Origin: Dendrophyllia cribrosa
Taxonomy: Eukaryota; Cnidaria; Anthozoa; Scleractinia; Dendrophylliidae
Direction of reading: 5' to 3'
DNA length: 64,000 nt
NCBI GenBank assembly: GCA_024195265.1
Contig: JAJLRJ010000005.1
Span: 28,223,973 to 28,287,972, forward strand
Numbering within the stretch: position 1 is the first letter of the stretch; the number at the start of each line of letters is the position of its first letter. Shown here one piece after another: positions 55,705-64,000 of this stretch. Both the position numbers and the translations under genes were made by a program. Below the pieces are notes generated by a model that ran no database searches, was not told where the DNA came from, and saw nothing but the letters and a program-made list of their open reading frames with translations.

Positions 55705-58208
55705 GTGGCTGTCCGCATAAGATCCTCATAACCAAAATTGGTCATGAAACAGATTTTCTTCAATTCTTGCATGTGAATTACACTTTGTCTAGTAACTATA
55801 AAAATACATTTCGTTTGGTCTCAAAAAGTTTTATTCAGCAATTTAAAGGGGGTCCCCTGGGGGACCAAATTTGATATTTTTTTAGTCTGAATAATGAAAA
55901 ATTTCCCTAACTTTGGCAACTTCTCACAACACTTAAAATTTGATGCAGAGCTAAATTCTACTGTTGTTTGACAGGTACAAGTCCAATTATTATTACAACG
56001 TTATAAAAGTTTCCATATCGTTGTTCCAAGTGGTTAAACATTAACTTCTATCAACTCACTTTCACAGCTTGTAATAAAACAGGAAAAATGGGTTCACAAA
56101 AATTCCTCTAAACCAAAAGTGGATCGTCGTATAGCAATTTCCTTGCAGCCATAGAACAATAAAGACTTAATCTTAAATATCATAAAAAAAAAATTGTGCG
56201 GCCGGTTGGTTTTAAGACCACGAGGACACTTTGAAATAACGGTATTTACGAATTTTGCAAAATAGGAACCTCAACCTTAGCGTGAAAATACAGTACAAAT
56301 GTGACCCGAACAATGTTGTTTTCCATCAGAGAAACACAAAAATATTTTCAAACTACAGCAGAATACAAAATTATACTAGTATACATCAGTATACAGCAGT
56401 ACTGAAATTGATGATAGCCTTTAAAGTGCCCATTAACTGTCATTGATGCACACAAAATCCTGCAAAATACTGCTTCGTTCAATGACTGCTAATTTTGCTC
56501 GAGAAGTAAGTTTACAAAAGAGTCTTCATCTGTAATTATTAATCTGACAATAAAGCATCAAAAAACACGACATAATGCGTATATTGTTAATTCAGAGCTT
56601 ACTGCCTTGAACTGATACAGACTGACAGTGACTGCCAGTGACTGCCATCTTGGTGTATGCTTTCTTTGGTACCTGCGGCCTTTTCCACATTCAGTCGCTC
56701 GTCATTCATTTAAATTTCATCCATGCTTATCACTGAGAGTGCATTGAGGAAGCCTGGAAGTGTCAATCTGCTTGCGTATGGGTAAATACTTGAATCAAAA
56801 CACTGATTTCCTTCACGCTTTCGCCATGGTAGCTCGCCATGATACATGTGTCAGGATGGTATCCGCTGACCAGACAAAATGAATCATACCATATGCACGG
56901 CTGTAATTACAAATGACGCGTGTTTGTTTTTATGCCGACAACACTCGCGTGGCAAGTCTGGTTTAACTACACTAATGCATTTTTTGTTCTTTGTTTGTCT
57001 GTTTGTTTTCATAAAACGAAATAGTAGTTTCTGCGTTTCTTGCGTATGACTATCCGGGTTATGAGGAGTTGCCACACCAAATAATTTTGAGAGTGATGTT
57101 GGTTTCATCGATATTGACATATCAGTGTTGAACTGAACATGTGATATATTATATTATCATTTTAAATGAAATAGCTGTAGCATTTACAGAAGCTTTATTC
57201 CACTGAGGAATCTTATATAAATGAGGGTATAAAACTATGTTTAGCTCTCGAATTTGAAAGCATACACCAAGATGGCAGTCACTAATATCAGTCTGTATCA
57301 GTTCAAGGCAGTAAGCTCTGAATTAACAATATACGCATTATGTCGTGTTTTTGATGCTTTATTTTCAGATTAATAATTACAGATGAAGACTCTTTTGTAA
57401 ACTTACTTCTCGAGCAAAATTAGCGGTCGTTGAACGAAGCAGTATTTTGCAGGATTTTGTGTGAATCGAGGACAGTTAATGAGCGCTTTGAAGGCTATCA
57501 ACAATTTCAATACTGCTGTATACTCACGTATACTAGTATAATTTTGTATTCTGCTGTAGTTTGAAACTATTTTTGTGTTTCTCTGATGGAAAACAACATT
57601 GTTCGGGTCACATTTGCACTGTATTTACACGCTGAGGTTGAGGTTCCTAATTTGCATAATTCGTAAATACCGTTATTTCAAAGTGTCCTCGTGGTCTTAA
57701 AACCAACTGGCCGCACAATTTTTTTTCATGATATTTAAGATTAAGTCGTTATTGTTCTATGGCTGCAAGGAAATTGCTGTACGACGATCCACTTTTGGTT
57801 TAGAGGAATTTTTGTGAACCCATTTTTCCTGTTTTATTACAAGCTGTGAAAGTGGGTTGATAGAAGTTTAATGTTTAACCACTTGGAACAACGATATGGA
57901 AACTTTTATAACGTTGTAATAATAACTGGACTTGTACCTGTCAAACAACAGTAGAATTTAAATCTGCATCAAATTTTAAGTGTTGTGAGAAGTTGCCAAA
58001 GTTAGGGAAATTTTTCATTTTTCAGACTAAAAAAATATCAAATTTGGTCCCCCAGGGGACCCTCCTGTAAATTGCTGAAGAAAACATTTTGAGAGCAAAC
58101 GAAATGTATTTTTATAGTTACTAGACAAAGTGTAATTCACATGCAAGAATTGAAGAAAATCTGTTTCATGACCAATTTTGGTTATGAGGATCTTAGGCGG
58201 ACAGCCAC
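55705..58208. mobile_element. 2.5 kb foldback element, about 950-bp inverted arms
   Basis: Arms 55705-56664 and 57256-58208 are inverted copies with high identity along their whole length, starting GTGGCTGTCCGC and ending (inner side) at CATACACCAAGATGGCAGTC. TTAA lies at both outer ends (55701-55704, 58209-58212). The 591-bp centre has one - strand frame (56884-57120) without recognised domain. Long arms point either to a foldback transposon or to two MITEs that inserted head to head; the single pair of TTAA sites favours the first. Confidence 0.85.
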
Positions 58209-58273
58209 TTAATAGTGTGTGTGCGGATGACGTCACAAACCGGCGGCCATGTTGGAGGACTGACGTGATCAAA

Positions 58274-58355
58274 ATGGTGACTGAAACAACACAACTTGAG
58301 CCTCCGATGCTGTCAAATATGCTAAAATCTCGAAGGCCTCATTCAGAAACCTCCT
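58274..58355 (+). CDS. Candidate first coding exon
   Basis: ATG at 58274 in ATCAAAATGG opens 27 codons (VTETTQLEPPMLSNMLKSRR and on) to a strong donor GTGAGT at 58356. Just upstream are TGACGTCA and GCGGCCATGTTGG. No continuation or domain is identified. It could be the start of a host gene or of a transposon gene. Confidence 0.3.
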
Positions 58356-58735
58356 GTGAGTATTCTATCTTTGTTTGGAAATGCCAAGCGCTTCGAAAAA
58401 TTATTTTGGTTTTGTAGTTGACGAATTCTCCGAGCTTGTGCATACTATAAAATCGCTATGTTCTCGACACTCAGATTTTCTAATTGACTCAGATTTTTTA
58501 TCCGTAAAGATGATTCGCATAATATTTTCGCGAATCAAAAAATCTTGAAAGCAAACTTTACATTGTATTTCAGAAAGCGCTATTTAATTCAATTATATTT
58601 ACTAGTGTGCCTTACTATGATTATTGGCTTCATGAAGAAAACATTCGAACAAGTTTGCGTCTAATGTTTCCCAAACCGTGACTGCTTTCTGTTACATTTG
58701 AAAAGACTACTTTTAAAAGCAATAAAATCAGTAAA

Positions 58736-58860
58736 CGACCGTGTTATTTTTCAATTTTAGCAATTCTCAAAAACTGTATTACGCGACAGTCCGTTGACTC
58801 TTTGTTTAGAGTGCACAAAAGCTCACAAAAGCAACTTTTTCTCGGTCTAGAATAACAAGT
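58736..58860 (+). repeat. Dispersed repeat, copy 3 (partial)
   Basis: Matches 36111-36230, from CAATTTTAGCAATTCTC to TTTTTCTCGGTCTAGAATAA. Nearby, 59108-59325 matches 36938-37160 (TTTTGAAAACCAAGCAC, GAGCGCGGCAGCCATTTTT), so the two regions share a longer scattered ancestry. Confidence 0.6.
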
Positions 58861-59443
58861 ATGACACAAAGAAAAAGTCAATCACAAATTGGTATCAACA
58901 TAAATTCTCACCGAAAAATGAAATTTCCTTTATGGTAAAGTCCCTCGCCTTCTTGAAAATTCTTTAAAACTCCGCTTCTTCGGATTTGATCGCCCCGCAC
59001 TGATAAAACTTGAAGCAAGATTTCGTCGCTCGTCGCTTACAGCTCTCCTTTTTCTCCACTACAGCGGCTTCTGAGTATTCTTTAAAGCTTTCTCTTTCCA
59101 TTTTGAGTATTTTGAATGTGTGTTATTATTCCGACAAGACAAAACTATGGTTTTGAAAACCAAGCACTTGCCGAGCGCGGCAGCCATTTTTATAGAATTT
59201 TTATGTGACCTGCGACCCGGTTAGTAATAATATATGCGTGCATACATTTGCATGCACTAATGTGACAAAAAGACGAAGAAACGCAACCCATTTTATACCT
59301 CATGCGCTTACTGCGCATGAGTAATTACAAAGTAAACGCGCAAACATCGAACGCGAGTAAGAACTCACCACGAAAAAGCTGATTATCAGCAGCATATTTC
59401 GACTTCTTATCTTCGTTACGTCTTCCATCGGAGTTGGCCTTAC

Positions 59444-59625
59444 TTTTCTGCTAGCGGATTCCATTGCTTTCCTCAACTTCTTCTGGTCTTCCGGACCCGA
59501 CGCCAAGTCGTATGACTCGTATCCTTTGACTACTAGCCAACCTTCTTTAGTCCTGTCGGTAATTTCGATGAACTTTTGCCTCATGTGAATCAGAGTTTTG
59601 CCTTCAGCAATAAGGTTGTTAATTT
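59444..59625 (-). CDS. Transposon-type exon (LIAEGKTLIH... SASRK)
   Basis: A 182-base stretch open in one frame between acceptor ATATTCCAG and donor GTAAGG. It encodes NLIAEGKTLIHMRQKFIEI, a middle part EGWLVVKGYESYDLA, and ends KAMESASRK. This resembles the N-terminal part of uncharacterised proteins carried by cnidarian transposons, a comparison from memory. No neighbouring exon could be joined. Confidence 0.4.
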
Positions 59626-59818
59626 CTGGAATATTCGGCGGATTAGTGGCACTCTGAATTTAGTTCAAAATAGAATCTAACTGAGAGTTAAACTTGAATT
59701 GTTTCTGGTTTCCTTTGAATTTAATTCGACCGTGTCTTTCTCTATCTTGTTCTTCGACTCATCCCTTCAAGCCGCGTATTCAGATACGATTTAAACAAGC
59801 CAAAGACCTGCTGAAAAA

Positions 59819-60361
59819 TCAGTGGATTCGCCTCTTCGACAGTCGGAGTTTAAGCTGAATGCCACGAGAAGATTCTTCGCGCGTTGTTTCGTTTAACCTT
59901 CCCGAACCAACGTCGTTAGCCGAAGAATTGTGCACCGCGAAAAAATTCACCGCGTGTAGAACCGTTTGACCTCTCTGAATCGGACATAACGGAAATATAA
60001 TATAATACTTATATACACATCTGAAACAATGGAATAACAGACAAACAATAGAAGCACGCTGAGGCGTGCAAATCTCGCAATGCCTTAAAAAACATCTTGT
60101 AACACGTGAAAATACATTTGTGTTGTCCATTGTAGCAAGATGAAGCAAGTACTTTAACCATGATTCTGTCAGCTGTAAATTAAGTCTTTCTTGAACTTTT
60201 TGTTGTAAATCCATCCATATTGTCTTTAAATTAATGCGCTTCCTTGCCACTTCATAATATACAACCCATATTTCATCCTCTTCCATCATCACACAATCGT
60301 GATGAAGTTGCGAGAGGTCATCCACCTGGCAAGCCTCACAACAGCATGTTGCTTCTTCATA
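59819..60361 (-). CDS. ORF with EATCCCEACQ and MEEDEIW segments
   Basis: An open - strand frame of about 180 codons without a clear upstream ATG; the first ATG pair is near 60289. It encodes YEEATCCCEACQVDDLSQL, then EEDEIWVVYYEVARKRINL, which is also found at 54303. After about 60113 the two copies diverge and the rest looks non-coding. The Cys cluster and following His may bind zinc. It lies 5' of the transposon-type exon at 59.5 kb on the same strand and may be part of the same transposon protein. Confidence 0.35.
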   Translation of the reverse strand, partial: YEEATCCCEACQVDDLSQLHHDCVMMEEDEIWVVYYEVARKRINLKTIWMDLQQKVQERLNLQLTESWLKYLLHLATMDNTNVFSRVTRCFLRHCEICTPQRASIVCLLFHCFRCVYKYYIIFPLCPIQRGQTVLHAVNFFAVHNSSANDVGSGRLNETTREESSRGIQLKLRLSKRRIH

Positions 60362-60363
60362 CA

Positions 60364-60560
60364 CTACTAGGGATCATGACGTCAGCTAATCCCCCGATCC
60401 CGTGGCGCCTAGGGATCATAACGTCAGCTAATCCCGGGCGCGAGCATACAATTTATAATATGATGTCATCACTCCCCATTGACCTAAAATAGATTATGAT
60501 GTCATCTTCACCTATTTTTAACCAATGACGTCACCTCTGGGGATCATGACGTCAGTGAAT
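60364..60560. promoter_or_regulatory. Cluster of CRE-like ACGTCA sites
   Basis: ATCATGACGTCAGC, ATCATAACGTCAGC, CCAATGACGTCACC and ATCATGACGTCAGT occur within 200 bases; three contain the full palindrome TGACGTCA bound by CREB/ATF factors. The first, second and fourth are inside repeats of GGGATCATGACGTCAGCTAA with nearby CCCGATCCCG, and two copies of GCATACAATTTATA/ACATACAATTTATA follow. This may be a short tandem array or the subterminal part of a transposon. Confidence 0.6.
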
Positions 60561-60600
60561 CCCCGATCCCGGGCGTGAACATACAATTTATATCTTCTAA

Positions 60601-61015
60601 TAGTACACTATCGACGTTGATTTTGTTTTCTTTATTTGGAAACTACAATAGTGATAGAGAAGTTCCTTTGTAGCCTAAGGCCGTGAAAGCAGAGCACTAT
60701 ACTTATAAAAATGATATAAATCCATTCCAGTTTTTTGTCCCGCGACTACTTGCGTGCATGCGAGTGCTTACGAGCCCCGGTCGATTGCAATCACTCACGG
60801 TCATGTCAAGGCACAGCTTCACAATTGTCAAACCGTGTATAAACGGTGAAAGTGTCAAAAGTTCTCCGAGAGAAAATTTTCTAGAGTTCAAAATAAAAAT
60901 AAAATAATTAGGAATAATCCAAAAGAATACCGGACCGACGATAAATTAATGTGGAGACTGTGTTAACTAGAAAGGAGGAAATCGATCTCCAAGTACGGTT
61001 TTTACGAAGACCAAA
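60601..61015 (+). repeat. LDLa-unit relic without exon or MITE
   Basis: Matches the sequence that follows LDLa exons (GTTTTCTTTATTTGGAAACT), through the CCCGCGACTACT segment, to CGGTTTTTACGAAGACC. The LDLa exon itself is missing at its left edge and the MITE found in units A-C is absent. Confidence 0.8.
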
Positions 61016-61620
61016 ACTTCATTGTTTCAAGAAATCGAGACATAATCGCCTGCCCGCAAGGCCTGTGAAAACAGGAAACACCCTCTTTTACATACTGAAG
61101 CAGTTTAAGGCCTGGGTTTAAAGTGTGTTCGGAAAATATGGTTGACACTTAATATCTTCACCGAGAAATTTTCCCTGAATGTTAATCTTGATGTTTTCTT
61201 TTGCCTTAACGCAAAAGTTTGGTCACGTGACATGTCACGTGATCAAAATTTTAAAATTACGTAAATCGGCGATTTGGTAGCGAATTTTCTTCGTATAGGT
61301 AAATAAATTAGCTTTTCAGATGGAGGTTTAACATATTTAACCTTCTACGTTTGGAATGATTGTCCTCAAGTCTTTAAATTACAGTTATAAATAATTATAG
61401 GTTGAATTTTGCGCTGAAAAATGACCTTTGTCCTCATAATTTTTTTTAGAGATTAATGGACACTCATTCCAAACGTGAAGGGCTGGAGATATTTAATCTG
61501 CATCAGAAAAGCATTTTTATTTGATGTTTTCTCTTAAACCCGTCACCAATTCGTCAAATATTTGCTATTTTAAGAAAAATGGTCACGTGACATGTCACAT
61601 GTCAAAGCTTATTATGCTTA
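61016..61620. repeat. Imperfect inverted region with paired CACGTG sites
   Basis: GGTCACGTGACATGTCACGTG (61222) and GGTCACGTGACATGTCAC (61580) flank an inverted pair around GTTTGGAATGATTGTCC (61351) and GGACACTCATTCCAAAC (61457). The arrangement looks like an old foldback element. E-box palindromes CACGTG are repeated within it. Confidence 0.5.
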
Positions 61621-63187
61621 CAAATGTTAAGAGCGGCCGTCCGTAAATATCGCCTGGAGGTGTGCAAAATGAAAAAAACGAAAATCCCCAAACTTTGTCA
61701 GAATATAGATCTAGGTAATCTCTTTCTAGAAAAATAACTTTCAGTTCGATTAGATTTTTATTTTACGCGAACGGCGACAAAGTCGGTTCGGCGGCTCTCG
61801 CATCGATTTTACGGGCTCCACACCACGCATTACTTAAATATTTCCAAAAAATTCAAAATGGAATTATATCCATCAGTTAATACCTAACTAAGAAAAGCAC
61901 ACATTCACCAATAGTTTAAATGTTAAATTGTTCAATTCGACCGTTAACTTAATATTTTTGAGATTTTTAATAATTTTATTTACTTTAACGATTTTCGCGA
62001 GTCAAAAAAATGGCAAAATCGAGAGGCCAAAATCATAGCTTGGTACATGGCTTGGTGCTACATCATCAACATTAGATTTATACTTTCAAAAGACGGTAAC
62101 TCCTGCTACACTAAACCACAATTATGCCATTCCTTATTTATATTTCGACACAAGTATCACTGATTCTACTTAGGTACGTACCAAATTGTGAGCGAAAAAC
62201 ATACAAACTGTCTTCCCATGGCGTGCTTGCAACTGTTCCGAAAGAAAAGATTGCGTGACAAGCTCCGCAAAGCAGGAAATGCATGCAGTGCAACAGGAAG
62301 CTCGCTCATATAAGAATATTACTTTACCTTTGATATAAAATATAAATGTCATCTTTCTGTCTTGATTGGTTTAAAAGTCCCACAAAACGAATAAGCGGGT
62401 TTTTTTTTTTCGTGAACGATTATTGCAACAAATTGGTACAACTGCGACATCCATCCCCCATAACGAAGGCATCGAAGGACGGGACGGTGATGCAGAGGAG
62501 AGGGGAGGTGGGGATAGTTGAATTATTAGAATACATTAAGCGTCCAAATTAAGGTTGGTATGATTTCATTTAAAATACAAATGAATCTTATAGTTCTTTG
62601 TTAAAGTGGTACATGGGTGTGCGACTCAAACCACAGGCTAACCATCCCCTGTTTGTGTGGTGTACTGTGCATGTGTAATGGCCACATCGATTAATAGAAC
62701 TAGCCTCAAAGCCGAAAATTAGGACCCTTAAAACTATAGATAGCCGGCGATATTCTTGTTCGGAGGCTTCATAACCGGCATACGACATTTTTAGCGAAGA
62801 AACGTATTTAATTACCAGACACCGTAAATCCTCTACAACGTCCGCAGGAGCTTATTCATTTCAAGCGTGTTTGAAGACGGGGGGCGAGAGAGAGGCTTAA
62901 TAATTTAGCAAAACGCAAGCAGTTCACCACTCTTTTTTTTTTGTAATACATAAATTTCAGTAGGTTCCCACAAGTGCATAAAAATGTAAAAAGTACGTAT
63001 AACGCCGTCACTGAGAGTCAATGTACAAGTACAAGTACTGGTAATATTTTCCCCAATGCTCCCTGGTACGGTATGTGAATTGATTCCCGGCTGGATTAGT
63101 ACGGCAAAAATGTACCTGGTTGTGAAAGAAACAGGAGAAAGGGTGGGGCTTGCATGATTTTGCTCCAAAAAAGGGGGGCTTATTATT
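61621..63187. other. No gene recognised
   Basis: Short frames on both strands lack domain, codon or splice support. A run of T at 62400 and a Gly/Arg-coding GGAGAGGGGAGGTGGGG stretch are of low complexity. Confidence 0.45.
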
Positions 63188-63218
63188 AACTGGCTCGTCG
63201 CTCTGCGACGAGTCAGTT
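63188..63218. repeat. Small hairpin, 13-bp arms
   Basis: AACTGGCTCGTCG pairs with CGACGAGTCAGTT (12 of 13) around a 5-base loop. Confidence 0.7.
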
Positions 63219-63537
63219 CTTAAAATACCCTTTTTTTTTTTTTTTCTGTCGTGTCACCTGCCCCGGGAATCGATTTTGCTGCGGCCAACACCGTTCCTAG
63301 TTTACTTCCGGTTTTCCGAAATCAGTGATGTCATCTAAAAGACAATTTTTGGACCCCACGCGCGAGGCAAAGGGAAATTCCCGCATGTGGCAAATGCTTT
63401 TCTGAGCTTATAATACATCCTCCCGCTACCACAGTTGAACTAGTTGAATATGAGGATATTATGTCAGTTTTCAGTCGGTTCACAAGGCGAACTGTATACC
63501 ATAGGAAAAGGAATTTGCAAACAACCTCGTTCGGCTA

Positions 63538-63700
63538 TGGTTCACACGGTTCACACGGTTCACACGGTTCACATAATTAAAAAAATATGTATGATATTCA
63601 TTATTTAATATATTGCGTGAACCGTTGTGAACCGTTAAATTTTCATTCTCAGTCTTTGTGAACCGTATGAAATCAAACTTGACTTCGCTGTAAACCGTAT
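63538..63700. repeat. GGTTCACAC minisatellite with inverted partner
   Basis: Four head-to-tail 9-mers CGGTTCACA at 63538-63574 are followed by inverted GTGAACCGT units at 63617-63635 and 63658-63668, so the two sides can pair. A single TCGGTTCACAAGG also lies upstream at 63475. Confidence 0.7.
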
Positions 63701-64000
63701 AAATGTTAGTTATTTAGGCATTTTAAAAGGCTCTGTGCTTTCACGCACTAAGTATTTTTAGAACTGCGATATAACGCTGATATTATTGTCACGCAATGCG
63801 TGATGTACAGTTGTCGCGCACGAATACACCTCATAATTGATCAGCTCTAATTGCTGGATTTCGCTTTTTTACGCTTTTTCACAAAGTGATTAAACATGTA
63901 CAATGTCTTCCGAAAAAATTATTTGGATCCCATTTTTTATCGCGGAGTTATAGTAATCCAAAATCATAGACAATCTCGGACAGAACTCGTTGAGACAGTA

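Noticed and set aside
56884..57120. - strand frame in the centre of the foldback element as its transposase
   Set aside because: It is only 78 codons, with no catalytic or zinc motif recognised.

Overview
This window looks like nuclear DNA from an animal, most probably an anthozoan cnidarian such as a stony coral. The call is an inference from three things: AT-rich sequence crowded with small DNA transposons, short exons with GT-AG borders and phase 1-1 modules (PLAT and LDL-receptor class A), and transposon classes (Merlin, Ty3/gypsy, TTAA and TAA MITEs) typical of such genomes. No species can be fixed from sequence alone. There are no operons, CRISPR arrays or rRNA genes.

Host gene. One multi-exon gene on the + strand can be followed from about 13.9 kb to 49.4 kb. 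A signal-peptide exon (13921-14013) is followed by two PLAT domains of three exons each (27420-29519 and 30617-34903) and four LDL-receptor class A exons (35556, 38896, 40258, 49306). All borders are GT-AG and every module starts and ends in phase 1, so the reading frame is continuous across all eleven exons. The predicted product is a secreted or extracellular PLAT-PLAT-LDLa4 protein whose 3' end is not seen here. The PLAT modules and the last three LDLa modules arose by local duplication that also copied intron sequence.

Mobile DNA. Most of the rest is transposon. 0-12.8 kb holds TAA-type MITEs and a nested stack: a Merlin element (5156-10487, TSD GCTTATTT) split by a 3.5 kb long-TIR element (6011-9487, TSD AAAC), which itself holds a TTAA MITE and a Mutator-like element. 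14-21 kb is repeat-rich intron with a 118-bp satellite. 21208-25843 is a complete-looking Ty3/gypsy LTR retrotransposon on the - strand, with LTRs differing at one base, a tRNA-Leu primer site, an intact pol and a damaged gag. 42681-48721 is a 6.0 kb two-gene DNA transposon with a degenerate DDE transposase, inserted in the third LDLa repeat copy. 53-55 kb holds a LINE tail and a TTAA MITE. 55705-58208 is a foldback element with about 950-bp arms. 59-61 kb holds a transposon-type exon, a duplicated small ORF, a cluster of TGACGTCA-like sites and a relic of the LDLa repeat unit.

Pairs of duplicated introns give natural empty sites for several insertions, so parts of the insertion history can be ordered from this sequence alone.
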